Both the position numbers and the translations under genes were made by a program. Of a stretch of 64,000 bases of DNA, positions 38,601 through 45,900 are shown piece by piece (positions within the stretch are counted from its first letter, which is position 1; every line of letters begins with the position of its first letter). The notes beneath the pieces were generated by a model. It was given only the letters and a program-made list of their open reading frames with translations. It had not been told where the DNA came from and searched no databases. The DNA comes from Platanthera guangdongensis (Eukaryota; Streptophyta; Magnoliopsida; Asparagales; Orchidaceae), in contig CM077152.1 of NCBI GenBank assembly GCA_039583875.1, positions 16,045,059-16,109,058 on the forward strand, read 5' to 3'.

Positions 38601-40654
38601 CACCATACTCAGACTTAAAGGGTTGAAGTTTTTCCCTGCAGTTTGGTTGTGAGACTTTCCAACAAGCACAACCCTTACTCTAAGAAAATAATAAGACGAC
38701 AAGAACATGATTAGAGGGAGTAGAAGTTACCAAACTACTATATGCAACATCACACATTTGGTTCCCTAGTGTTGATAATTCCCAATCCAGAATTCCAATT
38801 ACTCGGTCCTGCATAATGAAACAGTAGAAAAAAATCAGCTAGCTGATACATAATTCTACCTTGTTTATATATCCATTTTGAAACATGTAAAATAATTCAC
38901 ACAAAAAGATTCTTGGAATGGTTAAATCCAAATTATGTCACCAAAAGTTAAATAATGCAAAACAACAATATTAGGTCAGGGTAATGGTAATTAGGGTGAA
39001 ACAACTTGATTGTTGTGATTGAACTTTGCAAACATGCAACTTCCTCATTTTCCCTTCATGCATTGTTTAATTAAACTAAAGGAATACAAATCTGAATATA
39101 ATACAAAGATGTATAAAAAGCTCTATTGATCATCATCATTATATTCAAAGTCCCATCTCAACTAATTGGACTTGATTTTATGAATTTTTGTCTTCCATTT
39201 ATTTTTTTTCAAGTGATATGGAGGTTTAAAACAGTTGGCAAACTATACAACTTCTAGCCATATTACCTTTAATCAACTTCTCTTCCTTTTTAAATCCTTC
39301 TAAAATAACGAGGATTATCTATGATTACAAACATAAACAACATGATCGGGAATGATTATACATCCTCGACATCCAAACAGCAAGCAACAGCACAAGATAA
39401 AGAAAACATAGCCGCAAAGGCCTGCACTTGAAACCCAGTTAGAAAATTCTCTAGTTTTCTTAAAATATCTTTCTTCAACATGGAGTTCACTTTTCTATTC
39501 TATACAGTGCAATTGAGAAAAATGATGATGAATGTAGGAACATTTCTACTTGGTACCAAGTTTGAAAAATCACAACTTTTCTTACAATATCCTTCTTAGA
39601 CATCAGGAGTTCAATTCTCAATTCTATACAGTGAAATTGAGAAACAATGATGACGAATCTAAGCATTTCAATATTGAAATACTTAATTACAAACCTCCAC
39701 AGGATGAAAGACTAGATTGTCAATCCGAAAGTCCCCATGAACTAGACCAGTGGCTGCTGTTTTAGAGGAATCTTCGGATGGTATATGGTTCTTTAGCCAA
39801 ATAGCCAATTCTAGCATTTTAGGATTTCGATCAGGTTTTCCTTCACCAGTAGAAGAGAGATACTGCCTTTCCCACCTTTCTACCTACAAGATGCATTAAA
39901 CTGAATCTTCGTAAGTAAACTAATGCAATTATAAATTCAAAATAGCATAAAAACTGATCAAATTAATCGATAAAGAATTCCAGCCGTATGTTGAATCATC
40001 CATAATAATTCTAAAAAAGAAAACCAAACAATTGAATGCAACCAAAATGCATGCAGTCAGCATAGAAATAACAGTTATCAGCAATCAAGGCATAATATAC
40101 GCAAACACAATAGACCAAATAAGTTATAGCTTAATCTGCATTTATCTAAATCATTCCAATATAGAAAATAAAAAATAGCCAGTTGATTCATTAATATTCA
40201 CGAATGCATCTACCTGCCTTCTACAATAATTTTCCCTCCTACCAAATCTCTCTAAGCCAACGGCATCCACATTAACACTATGCAAGGAAGCCAAAGCTTT
40301 GGCAGAAGCTTGATATATTGCCGTTCGAGTTTTAGGGGCCACTCCCTGACAATACAGATCAAACAAGAGATATAATAACTGTAGAAAGATCAAGAAGTAC
40401 GCATAACACAAGTATAAGGCATTCAATTGTATAAGAGATGCAAAAATTACAGAAAATATGTCTACTATTTTAAATAGAACCTAATATATACTCCTACAGA
40501 TGAGAGTCCTTACTGGTAGCTTGTTGTCCATATATATCCTTCCTTCTAGGTACTCCATAATATAGAAGGGAGTTCCAATTACAGTAGGATCATTGCACAA
40601 ACTGAAAACCTTAGGAACGGGAACATCAGTAAGATCACCCAATGCCTTCAGAAC
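3684..40654 (-). CDS. IBR3-like: IBR3/ACAD10-like acyl-CoA dehydrogenase, partial, seven exons seen
   Basis: In plants IBR3 is a peroxisomal acyl-CoA dehydrogenase-like protein needed for response to indole-3-butyric acid; it joins an N-terminal aminoglycoside-phosphotransferase-like (APH) fold to a dehydrogenase domain. Only the APH half is visible here. Exons in transcript order: 40514-40654, 40214-40345, 39695-39883, 38731-38808, 4090-4209, 3874-3972, 3684-3801. All have AG/GT borders; the first six are exact multiples of three and the last ends in phase 1. Key motifs are [13 protein letters not shown] (catalytic-loop type) and [19 protein letters not shown] (metal-binding DWE), then [15 protein letters not shown] and [17 protein letters not shown]. 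No stop interrupts the exons. The 5' exons must lie above 40.7 kb, and the dehydrogenase exons below position 1. The gene is probably intact but carries a 34.5-kb intron. A pseudogene cannot be excluded from a partial view. Confidence 0.87.
4210..5042. other. Intron DNA, no gene seen
   Basis: AT-rich intron sequence. A short tract near 4454 (TCTATACTAATATATAAAAA) resembles Helitron 5' ends, but no matching 3' end was found. The 4.8-4.93 kb part is a run of A/T-rich low-complexity sequence. Confidence 0.45.
5051..5741. mobile_element. Short non-autonomous DNA transposon, hAT-like
   Basis: The ends are imperfect inverted repeats: TATGAAGCACGG near the left end and TAGGAAGCACCGG on the reverse complement of the right end. 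Inside both ends are clusters of the motif GGTACC/GGTACGGG in opposite orientation. The 8-bp sequence GGGGACAT flanks it at 5043-5050 and 5742-5749, fitting hAT target duplications. It has no transposase; the interior is AT-rich. Confidence 0.62.
5750..6144. other. Intron DNA, no gene seen
   Basis: No coding potential is recognised. A phrase around GTTGTAGCTGCAGTGGGTCA occurs twice (about 5940 and 5993), a short local duplication. Confidence 0.4.
6145..6586 (-). pseudogene. RTE-type LINE, 3' part (after solo LTR)
   Basis: The minus strand encodes the C-terminal tail of plant RTE LINEs: [16 protein letters not shown], [19 protein letters not shown] and [20 protein letters not shown], with stops and frameshifts. 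It ends in the typical RTE 3' sequence that on the plus strand reads TCTCACTATAGTGGGGTCGG. It continues the reverse transcriptase piece at 7770-8605; the two were one element before the solo LTR inserted. Confidence 0.82.
6592..7769 (-). mobile_element. Solo LTR of a gypsy family related to elements E and F
   Basis: In its own orientation the LTR starts TGATGCGGAGCA and ends CTGCGTCA. It is flanked by the 5-bp target duplication GCGGG (6587-6591 and 7770-7774). Its start (CCATATATGG, GATCGACGATC, GGATGCGTCCGGATT) and end (ATTATCTAA, GTGATCTAACCGT, TTATCCGC) align with the LTRs of element E. No internal region or second LTR is present, so it is the product of LTR-LTR recombination. It splits an RTE LINE and is therefore younger than that LINE. 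Confidence 0.88.
7770..8640 (-). pseudogene. RTE-type LINE reverse transcriptase, 5'-truncated
   Basis: On the minus strand from about 8605 the sequence encodes LINE reverse transcriptase: [40 protein letters not shown] and [20 protein letters not shown], then ADDI-region remnants ([17 protein letters not shown]) and [16 protein letters not shown]. These are hallmarks of plant RTE LINEs. The endonuclease half is missing, as expected of 5' truncation. A frame change near 8130 separates the two main pieces, and the catalytic YADD-type box is damaged there. It is a dead insertion in the IBR3-like intron. Confidence 0.85.
8641..8888. other. Short unassigned stretch with 38-bp duplication
   Basis: No gene. 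CTCATCAATCTTT(C/A)CGAGTGTTTTCTACTT occurs twice in tandem (near 8745-8825). It separates the LINE 5' end from the truncated 3' end of element B. Confidence 0.45.
8889..9946 (-). pseudogene. Element B (gypsy), integrase part
   Basis: Minus-strand translation gives a decayed Ty3/gypsy integrase: [20 protein letters not shown] (catalytic core start), [11 protein letters not shown] (second Asp), [18 protein letters not shown] (third catalytic Glu region), then [14 protein letters not shown] and [11 protein letters not shown], in at least two frames. The element is cut off near 8889 and no 3' LTR follows. A short hAT element is inserted at 9947, and the reverse transcriptase part resumes at 10810. 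Confidence 0.8.
9947..10801. mobile_element. Non-autonomous hAT element (855 bp) with 8-bp TSD
   Basis: The element starts TAGGCCTGTGCAA and ends TTGCACCCCT, and is flanked by exact 8-bp repeats ATCTGCGG (9939-9946 and 10802-10809). Subterminal regions carry many copies of GGTTCGG/CCGAACC in opposite orientation, typical of hAT transposase-binding repeats. The interior has no transposase. It sits inside element B between integrase and RNase H/reverse transcriptase. Confidence 0.88.
10810..12568 (-). pseudogene. Element B (gypsy), protease to reverse transcriptase
   Basis: Read from 12568 downwards: an aspartic-protease region with [20 protein letters not shown] near 12330-12400, then reverse transcriptase with [18 protein letters not shown] (near 11870), [21 protein letters not shown] (about 11640-11690) and [13 protein letters not shown], the YxDD-type catalytic box, near 11560-11600. 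[20 protein letters not shown] marks the start of the connection domain near 11300-11350. RNase H is barely recognisable before the hAT insertion. Stops and frameshifts make it non-functional. Upstream, the frame is interrupted at 12568 by the LTR of element C and resumes at 21982. Confidence 0.82.
12843..12849 (+). promoter_or_regulatory. Candidate TATA box in element C LTR
   Basis: TTTAAAA lies about 55 bp after a CCAAT sequence and about 30 bp before a CATCTCTCGG stretch that looks like a plant transcription start region. The following 240 bp resemble a plant 5' leader (CCCTAATCGGCG, CCCTAACCGG). The TATATATA run near 13315 is the alternative. Confidence 0.4.
13106..13385 (+). other. Candidate leader intron in element C LTR
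   Basis: Donor G|GTGAGTT at 13106 and acceptor AATTGCAG ending at 13385 would join the leader-like exon to the exon carrying the ATG at 13451. The 3' LTR conserves both. There is no coding test for this one, so it is less sure than the gag introns. Confidence 0.35.
13451..13489 (+). CDS. Candidate Gag start exon encoded in element C LTR
   Basis: ATG at 13451 opens a 13-codon frame starting [10 protein letters not shown], which resembles the MPPRR-type start of Tekay Gag proteins. It ends exactly at a strong donor (ACG|GTAAGGAA). The acceptor TTTCTTTTATATGTTCTATCAG ending at 14942 lies in frame (phase 0) with the Gag sequence beginning ATRVSEPGE. If used, the intron (13490-14942, 1453 bp) removes the LTR end and the primer site from the messenger but not from genomic RNA. 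The alternative is a plain start at the ATG at 14931 (MFYQATR), which would need no splice. Confidence 0.5.
14740..14752 (+). other. Element C primer-binding site
   Basis: TGGTATCAAAGCG, complementary to the 3' end of initiator Met-tRNA with one change, lies three bases after the LTR end. Confidence 0.85.
15412..15493 (+). other. Intron 1 of element C (82 bp)
   Basis: GTAAATGG...TTTTTGGCCAG interrupts gag in phase 1. Reading through gives a stop within six codons. Removing it joins DDPA to GRTPDMF, a normal gypsy capsid sequence. Confidence 0.82.
16087..16157 (+). other. Intron 2 of element C (71 bp)
   Basis: GTAATCAAC...TTGTTCCTGCAG, phase 0, lies just after the CCHC knuckle. It contains an in-frame TAG and is not a multiple of three, so the frame to protease is kept only after removal. 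Confidence 0.8.
16312..16390 (+). other. Intron 3 of element C (79 bp)
   Basis: GTAAGTGTTT...TTCATGTAG, phase 1, lies between the gag end and protease. It holds an in-frame stop. The donor GTAAGT is the plant consensus. Confidence 0.8.
16391..19800 (+). pseudogene. Element C pol (PR-RT-RH-IN-chromodomain)
   Basis: One frame with two internal nonsense codons (TGA 17629-17631, TAG 19309-19311). In order: protease [14 protein letters not shown] (16420-16465); reverse transcriptase with [44 protein letters not shown] (the usual PFG is PFV) and [14 protein letters not shown] (catalytic IDD); RNase [16 protein letters not shown] and [10 protein letters not shown]; integrase with H...H/CETCK zinc site, [21 protein letters not shown] and [20 protein letters not shown] (D,D,E all present); then a chromodomain-like end with [19 protein letters not shown]. 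The chromodomain is thought to steer integration to heterochromatin. This copy cannot make a full protein. Confidence 0.92.
19799..19810 (+). other. Element C polypurine tract
   Basis: AGGAGGGGAGAT ends one base before the 3' LTR, the usual primer site for plus-strand DNA. It overlaps the pol stop codon. Confidence 0.8.
19812..21981 (+). repeat. Element C 3' LTR
   Basis: 2170 bp, same ends as the 5' LTR. Differences include a longer TA run near 20560 and scattered transitions. It repeats the candidate promoter and the ATG exon (about 20696). Confidence 0.95.
21982..22604 (-). pseudogene. Element B gag, C-terminal part
   Basis: Continues B upstream of the element C insertion. The minus strand gives [20 protein letters not shown] (capsid end) near 22470-22540 and a zinc-knuckle-like [20 protein letters not shown] near 22200-22260, where the usual His position is altered. 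The open plus-strand frame here is a shadow. The 5' direction is interrupted by the hAT element. Confidence 0.72.
22938..23065. repeat. Tandem palindromes (GGATACTTCGA...TCGAAGTATCC)
   Basis: Three to four adjacent copies of a roughly 33-bp unit whose halves are inverted (GGATACTTCGA and TCGAAGTATCC), so each unit can fold into a hairpin. It lies inside the hAT element near its left end. Confidence 0.82.
23066..24885. other. hAT interior without recognisable gene
   Basis: Apart from the microsatellite, this holds leader-like sequence with short frames on both strands. The tract at 23660-24050 has moderate GC and a plant-leader look but no motif I recognise; it could be an upstream exon or leader of the transposase gene. 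Confidence 0.4.
23500..23650. repeat. AT/CA microsatellite
   Basis: Runs of CACACA and TATATA, with (TA)n about 23567-23632, inside the hAT element. Confidence 0.9.
24886..27640 (+). repeat. Five-copy tandem array, unit about 540-561 bp
   Basis: The marker GCTACGTCGAAAACT (with small changes) occurs at 24907, 25466, 26027, 26567 and 27124, giving periods of 559, 561, 540 and 557 bp. Each unit contains CCGGATTCAGAATCGAACCA, a CTTTATAAAA run, GATCGAGTATTGCAGCTCCC sub-repeats of about 30 bp, and TTCTCTTA. Copy 4 lacks about 20 bp. The array ends about 80 bp before the transposase start at 27719, so it occupies the promoter/leader position. Confidence 0.93.
27719..29021 (+). pseudogene. hAT (Ac-like) transposase, internally deleted
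   Basis: hAT transposases cut and paste the element. From the ATG at 27719 the sequence encodes a lysine-rich N-terminus and a BED zinc finger (VWEWFDRI..., [21 protein letters not shown]). A stop at 28022 and a frameshift follow. 28128-28430 has [24 protein letters not shown] sequence around the first catalytic Asp region. 28540 on has [11 protein letters not shown], then jumps to the C-terminal hATC dimerisation domain ([36 protein letters not shown]). Several hundred residues of the core are missing. The end is spliced: intron 28874-28959 (GTAAAC...TTTTAG), last exon to TAG at 29019-29021. Confidence 0.87.
29565..29640 (-). pseudogene. Element B gag, short middle piece
   Basis: A 76-bp remnant between the hAT right end and element D. 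Assigned to B by position and direction only: it lies between two recognisable gag parts, and its translation is too short to prove. It ends with GTAAC, the left target duplication of element D. Confidence 0.45.
29641..29780 (-). repeat. Element D 3' LTR (left copy)
   Basis: 140 bp, TGTAGAAAAG...CTCTAACA on the plus strand. Differs from the right copy at only a few bases (for example GAGAAGG context and GATAGG/GATAGA). Confidence 0.92.
30061..30330. repeat. 112-bp tandem repeat with CACTCCCCCTCACGTGG core
   Basis: The block CCTAGGGGCC...GACTAAGGCAGGAGTCGGG recurs near 30063 and 30175, with a third, degenerate start near 30282. Each unit includes ACACTCCCCCTCACGT, resembling the polypurine tract on the other strand, so the element carries several polypurine-like sites. 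Confidence 0.85.
30540..30690. repeat. 30-bp minisatellite in element D
   Basis: The unit CTGGAGAAGGAGAAGCGGCA plus GAGCA(G/A)CAGG recurs four to five times in tandem. The surrounding 30430-30900 is rich in related purine-rich sequence. Long open frames on both strands here reflect the repeat and not a gene. Confidence 0.88.
31148..31287 (-). repeat. Element D 5' LTR (right copy)
   Basis: 140 bp with the same ends as the left copy. On the minus strand it carries a CCTATATATTGCC stretch that could serve as TATA box. Confidence 0.92.
31293..31463 (-). pseudogene. Element B gag, capsid start
   Basis: Minus-strand translation from 31463 gives [14 protein letters not shown], the WIAR--FF capsid motif of plant gypsy Gag, followed by [22 protein letters not shown] sequence. 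Both are standard neighbours in that domain. A stop is present. It lies between elements D and E and connects the N-terminal gag piece at 36.8-37.1 kb with the downstream pieces. Confidence 0.75.
31469..32726 (+). repeat. Element E 5' LTR
   Basis: 1258 bp, with TATAAATATG-type and pyrimidine-rich sequence and a CAACCATTCATAGTCGTTGA phrase also found, with small changes, in element F LTRs (TCATAGTCGTTTGATGGG on F's coding strand). Confidence 0.88.
32728..32741 (+). other. Element E primer-binding site
   Basis: TCGGTATCAGAGGT, one base after the LTR, matches the initiator Met-tRNA type with changes. Confidence 0.7.
32795..33552 (+). pseudogene. Element E Gag-like N-terminal frame
   Basis: From the ATG at 32795 ([15 protein letters not shown]) the frame runs, with two stops near 32945 and 33005, to 33552. 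It is rich in Arg, Asp and Tyr ([20 protein letters not shown]) and includes [20 protein letters not shown], a coiled-coil-like stretch. This resembles the N-terminal tail of element F Gag (RLDLIERA region, arginine-rich). No capsid or zinc knuckle follows. The frame ends at the Tourist-like MITE. Its function is unknown. Confidence 0.55.
33553..33734. mobile_element. Tourist-like MITE (182 bp)
   Basis: Terminal inverted repeats GGCTTCGTTTGGCACGGTGG and, on the other strand, GGCTCCGTTTGGCACGGTGG. The 3-bp target duplication TTA (33550-33552, 33735-33737) fits PIF/Harbinger MITEs. It has no coding capacity and is inserted inside element E. Confidence 0.93.
34830..35340 (+). pseudogene. Element E: pol C-terminal remnant with chromodomain-like tail
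   Basis: Encodes [18 protein letters not shown] and VEDLTPYF, then a proline/serine-rich linker and [20 protein letters not shown] with stops and frame changes. Element F has the same order (TNAYRLDIPATMGIHPVFN, LVHWRGRTDADDAWILPAEL). In gypsy elements this lies after integrase. The rest of pol between 33.7 and 34.8 kb is replaced by unrecognised sequence. Confidence 0.75.
35467..36771 (+). repeat. Element E 3' LTR
   Basis: 1305 bp, homologous to 31469-32726 with a 30-bp internal duplication and many point differences. Confidence 0.88.
36777..37066 (-). pseudogene. Element B gag, N-terminal part
   Basis: The minus-strand frame from the ATG at 37066 reads [20 protein letters not shown] then [21 protein letters not shown], a coiled-coil-like segment common near the start of plant gypsy Gag, and a Pro/Ser-rich linker. 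It runs into the target duplication of element E; the capsid start continues at 31463. This is the 5'-most coding piece of B. Confidence 0.7.
37067..37854 (-). mobile_element. Element B leader and possible 5' LTR
   Basis: GC-rich sequence upstream of B gag. On the minus strand it contains a GCTATAAAACCCACAGG TATA-type sequence (near 37655-37675). On the plus strand the unit could end in GGTGTTACA at 37854, as gypsy LTRs often do. A disturbed tRNA-Met-like primer phrase (GGTATACCAGAGCCACG on the minus strand) lies near 37775-37790. No second LTR copy exists next to 8889, so the limits cannot be proved. Confidence 0.4.
37855..38730. other. IBR3-like intron DNA
   Basis: AT-rich intron sequence with a small tandem repeat (38132-38206). 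No gene is seen. Confidence 0.6.
38132..38206. repeat. 15-bp tandem repeat, five copies
   Basis: AAATAAATGTAGAAC alternates with AAATAACTGTAGAAC, so the array is also a 30-bp dimer repeat. Confidence 0.9.
38731..40654 (-). CDS. IBR3-like: IBR3-like gene, upstream exon block (APH core)
   Basis: Four exons. 40514-40654 (47 codons) has [17 protein letters not shown] and [15 protein letters not shown], the hinge part of the APH fold. 40214-40345 (44 codons) has [19 protein letters not shown]. 39695-39883 (63 codons) ends with the HGDFRIDN loop. 38731-38808 (26 codons) holds the DWE metal motif. Each intron begins GT and ends AG on the minus strand (for example acceptor CAG at 40348-40346 and donor GTAGAT from 40213). 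Intron sequence between them is AT-rich and featureless except for small tandem repeats. Confidence 0.9.
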
Positions 40655-41709
40655 CTGTTACATAAAAACATCAATTTAGCCAAAATCGTAATCAAACGTA
40701 GAAGTGGAATTAGAGGTTAATTCAACAGTCTTTTACACTAAAAGCTAACATTGTTGTTACGTGAAATTGTAACGCTGGGCTTCGACAAGCCCAGATCAAA
40801 CCAAAGTCAAGACAAACCAAAGCAAAGTCAAGATAAATTATCCATTTAGGTTCATGAAGTAGTAAATAGAAAAATGGATGACTTAAGTGAAATTTGGAAC
40901 ATAATACCATACAAAGAAGGCCGGACTCACTGATAAGATTCAAATTATCTATGCTCTCAAGGAGGAGGCAATCACAGCAAAGGAAGGGACAAATTCCCAA
41001 ATTCAAACTCTAACCATGAATTCCTTCAAAGGAGGGATCACTCACATTAATAGAAGGTAGAAAGGAGTCCTTAAGATTGTCCAGGTAATCTCAAGGTTCG
41101 TAGCTAAGCATGGGATGAAGGGTATACTGTTTTCCTTATGTTTTCTTGCATTTATCAAATAATGTGCCAAGCAAGAGAAAAGTATTTGTCCAAAACCATT
41201 ACCCTATCCAAAATATCATAAGAGGGGACCTTTTGTCATTCATCACATAAGTTACCTTGTATTTATCATGACATAGGTCGTCTTATCATTCTTCTTGTAT
41301 ACGGAGCATGTATCAAGACTTTACACTTTAATCCCAGGTCTGTTGGGATTCATTAGCAGCAACGCTTACTCTCTTCTAATATTCCTAATCAATTTCTCTC
41401 TCCAAGATTTTAACCTAACCATGTTCTGCCACGATCTCCAATCAAAATTATGCCTCCAAGGATCTTGTACAAATTCAAAAGCACCGAGACTCGAATCAAA
41501 AGGACAGGAATTGGATATAAGTTCAAATTATGACCTGCTCAGTTCTTATCTTTAATCAACAAAGTTTTAAAATTCTATTAAAAAGAAAAAGTCTTTAAGA
41601 TTTAAAATAAATTCCCTATACTTTTAAAATCTTACAAGGCATTAGCCTATGCTTTTGGAAAGATTTGAGTTAATTTTTTTTAAAATGGAAAGTAAATTAG
41701 GTTCAAGAT
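40655..41709. other. IBR3-like intron DNA, no exon recognised
   Basis: I looked for the next upstream APH exon (a conserved VLRKKP region) on the minus strand and did not find it. AT-rich sequence runs up to element G. Confidence 0.5.
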
Positions 41710-41788
41710 TGTTAGAAAAGCCCAATTAAGGGCCCATGTTTTCTTCTTTCTCTCTCCTTGTATTAGTCTCACATCATGTATTAGGATT
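41710..41788 (+). repeat. Element G 5' LTR, first part
   Basis: Homologous to 53390-53468. The LTR resumes after element F at 49227 (49222-49226 is the duplicated GGATT target site) and ends at 49316. Confidence 0.92.
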
Positions 41789-42965
41789 TGATGTAGGGCA
41801 GGCTATGGAGTGCACCACCTAGACTCTATATGCAACACAACAATTGGTTCACGCGACGAATTATTAGAGCAATGGAAAAATAATAACGCCACAAGCAAAT
41901 AACTACAACAAGAATTAATTTTAATATTGGGCGAATTCCTTGGTTGGCTTTCCTCCGCTCGGAGGGCCAAAAGCGAAGCGCGCGGCGAAGAGATCCACCT
42001 GCAGGTTAATAATCAATCGATACCAAAATGCCCCAAACAAGCTCCAAGCAAATATGAGATTATCCAATATTAATATCAAGAAAAATAGTACAACCCAATC
42101 ACAAAATAACTCAAGACTAGGGGCTGATTTCGGGCAATGGAAGTGGAAGGTTCAGGTGGCGTAGATCGGGTGCCGGGTGGTGGAACCGGAGGTGGAGATG
42201 ACGGTTGGGGCTGTTTTTGGTGGTGGATGAAGGGATCGGGACGGAAAACGGATGGATCCGGATGAGTGCACGCGGATCCGGACTCGGGTGGGCGGATCCG
42301 GTTTAGGGAGAGTGGATCCACGAATTTAGGGTTGGGGAAGGGGTTTGGCGGGCTGGTAGGGGGCGGAAAGGGGGCTGGATGGCTGGCCGGAGTGAGGCGG
42401 AGGCGGGAGATGAGTCCACCGCCCCGATCTGGGCGGGAATAGGCCGGCGGCTGGCTGGTTCCAGGCGGAGAACCGGTGGGGGGGGCTGGCGGGTTGGATA
42501 GGGAAGAGGAGGAGGGGGTTCGGGCGGCCGAACCTGGGCGGAAACAGGAGGGCCGGCGGGTTGTAGTAGGGGGGGAGGAAGTGAGGGAGAGGAGGAGGAA
42601 GACTTACCCCAAGGCGTCGGCACCAAGGGTCCACGGCGTCGGCACCGCAGGAAGACCACCGGAAGTAGGGAAGATGAACTCTCCAACTTCAGCAATGAAA
42701 AAAACCCTAAACCAGCCACTAGTCCTATTTATAAGAAAAACAAGCATTAGGGCATCCCATCAAACGACTATGATTGGCCGGTGGGTTCGCCCTTAAATAA
42801 ACTAACACATGTCCAAAAAGAATACATAAATATATGATTCAGATTCGCGGCGACGTGCCGGACGCAACCGCGGGGTCGGATCGGCGATCCGATCACGTCT
42901 TCCGGCGGGAATAAATGAACGTGGGTCCCGCCCCATCATGTGCACGATTCGATGGACTCCCATCA
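41789..42965 (-). repeat. Element F 3' LTR (left copy)
   Basis: 1177 bp. It carries a CTTATAAATAGG TATA-like sequence on the minus strand and the AATCATAGTCGTTTGATGGG phrase shared with the element E group. Confidence 0.92.
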
Positions 42966-45900
42966 ACTCCCCCCGACTGAAAGACATTCATCTCCGAGGA
43001 ATGGAGACGATCGTACTGGAGTCGAAGTCCGGGGGCAAGTCGATCAAGCTCTGCCGGTAGTATCCAAGCGTCGTCAGCGTCTGTACGACCCCGCCAATGA
43101 ACCAAGTAGCGAAGGCGCGGCCCGTCCGTGGTGGGAACAATCTGGTGGGATCTGATCTCCGTGATGCTCTCGTCTCTCATGGTGGGATCCGGTGCGAGTG
43201 GTGATGTCGGCTGTGGTACCAAAGGCGACGAACTCCCAGGGGAAAGGGTGTCAGTAGTGGGCGGGCTGTGGTGGCAAACTGGTGTGGGTGGGGCGGTGGG
43301 GAAGGAAGGCAAGGGGGAAGAAGGTGGCGCACCTCCACTGCTCGGGTCCCCATAGTCATGAGGCTCGTAATAGGGTGTCAGATCCTCGATATTAAAAACT
43401 GGATGAATCCCCATAGTTGCCGGGATATCTAGCCTGTAGGCGTTTGTCCCGATCCGACTAATAACTGAGAAAGGACCCATTCGCCTGGCGCTTAGCTTCT
43501 TGGCAGATCCCGAAGAGAGCCTCTCCGGGCGGACTCGTACCATCACCGTTCGCCAATATTAAAAATACGCTCTCGTCTTCGTTGATCTGCGTGGGTTTTA
43601 TAATTTTCATTGCTCATATTAATACGTCGGCGAACCGACTCATGCAACTCATGCAGATGCTGTGCAAATGATTAGGCAGACTTACTAGGACGAGACTCTA
43701 ACGGGCTCGGAATAAGGTCAAGGGGTTTCCTGGGGTCGTAACCTGACACTATATGAAATGGACTCAACCCAGTAGTCCTATTGACGGAGCTATTATATGC
43801 AAACTCGGCGACCGGCAGGTCTAAGTCCCAACTACTCACTCGCTCTCCCACCAGACACCTCAACAAGTTCCCTAAACTCTTATTCACTACCTCTGTCTGG
43901 CCATCCGTCTGTGGGTGGTAGACAGTCGAGAACTTAAGGGTGGTGCCAGTCTTGAGCCACAGGGTCTTCCAGAAGTAGCTCATAAATCTCACGTCGCGGT
44001 CCGATACGATGGATTTGGGAAGGCCGTGTAATCGGAAAACGTCCCTCATGAAAATGGATGCAACGTGGGTCGCGTCCGCCGTCTTGCGGCATGCAATAAA
44101 ATGAGCCATCTTCGAAAAGCGATCAACCACCACGAAGATGGAATCGTGCTTCCGAAGAGTGCGGGGAAGTCCAAGAACAAATTTCATGCTAAGGTCCTCC
44201 CAAGGTCGACGTGGGACCGGTAAAGGAGTATATAGGCCCGCATTCTGCTTCGTGCCCTTGGCCGTCTGGCAGGTGCGGCAGTGGCAGACGACCCTAGTCA
44301 CATCCTTCCTAAGCGTGGGCCAGTAGAGACGGTCCTCCACAATGGCTATAGTCTTATTGCGCCCAAAATGTCCGGCGGCTCCGCCCGCATGCAACTCCCA
44401 AATCAGAAAATCACGATACGATGTCCGGGGAATGCATAGGCGGGATCCATGGTATAGATATCCCTCGAAGATCTGATATCCCTCAACGGGGTTTGGGGGA
44501 TCTCGGGATAAGGCGGTGTAAACCTCACCAAAATCAGGGCACGTCGGATACTCTAAGATCACGCGCTCAAGCCCGTCGACACGGGCGGTCATCGTCTGAA
44601 GCAAAGAGACACGACGACTCAGGGCGTCCGCGGGCTTGTTTTCAACACCAGCTCGGTGTTTGAGAACGTAGTGGAAGTCCTGCAGGTACTCGACCCACTT
44701 GGCATGGCGATGCCCCAGCTTGCGCTGAGAATCCAAGTAGCGTAATGCCTGGTGGTCGGAGTAAAGCACGAACTCCCGGGGGAGGAGGTAGTGCCTCCAG
44801 TAGCGTAAGGACTGGACAACCGCATAAAACTCTCGATCGTAGTTCGAATACTTCTGTTTCGCCTCGTTTAACTTCTCACTAAAGTAGGAGACCGGGTGTC
44901 CCTCTTGGCTCAATACGCCACCGATACCAACTCCAGATGCGTCGCAAGCGACCTCAAAGGCACGGCCAAAGTCAGGAAGCCTCAGGACTGGGGCCGTCGT
45001 CAGCTTCGCCTTTATTTCCTCGAAGGCTCTAGTGGCAGCGGGGGTCCACTGAAACTCTCCCTTCTTGAGGCAGCTCGTGAAGGGGGCCATGATCGTGCTG
45101 AACCCCGGGACAAACCTCCTGTAGAAGGTGGCAAGCCCGTGAAAGCTGCGAGCCTCGTGGATAGTCGTAGGCACAGGCCAGTCTCGAATACATTGGACCT
45201 TTTCGGGGTCAACAGATACGCCAGTCGAAGATATAATGAATCCAAGGAAGTGGACGGACTCAGAGAGAAAAGCACATTTCTTCAAATTCACATACAATTT
45301 CTCCCGGCGCAGGGTGCCGAAGAGAAGCCTCAAATGGTCGAGGTGGGCGGCCTGTGTCTGGCTGTAGACCAATATGTTATCAAAGTATACAACAAGAAAC
45401 TTGCCCATGTAGGGCCGCAACACCTGCGTCATGACTCTCATAAAAGTACTAGGGGCGTTTGAAAGCCCGAATGGCATGACTAGCCACTCATAGAGTCCAT
45501 CCTTAGTCTTGAAGGCGGTCTTCCATTCGTCCCCTTCACGCACTCTGATCTGGTGGTACCCACTACGCAGATCGATCTTGGTAAAGATCTGGGCACCGGA
45601 CATAGTGTCCAATAGATCATCTAATCGAGGAATCGGAAAGCGGTACTTGACCGTGATCTTGTTTATGGCGCGGCTATCGACGCACATACGCCAACTGCCG
45701 TCCTTCTTAGGGGTAAGAAGGGCGGGAATAGCACACGGGCTCATACTCTCACGAATAAATTGCTTCCGTAGAAGCTCGTCGACCAGCCGTTTGAGCTCAG
45801 CGTGCTCATCTGGATGCATACGATAGTGGGGCAGGTTCGGGAGGGAAGCTCCCGGGATTAGATCTATAGCGTGCTGGATATCTCGCTGCGGGGGTAGCTC

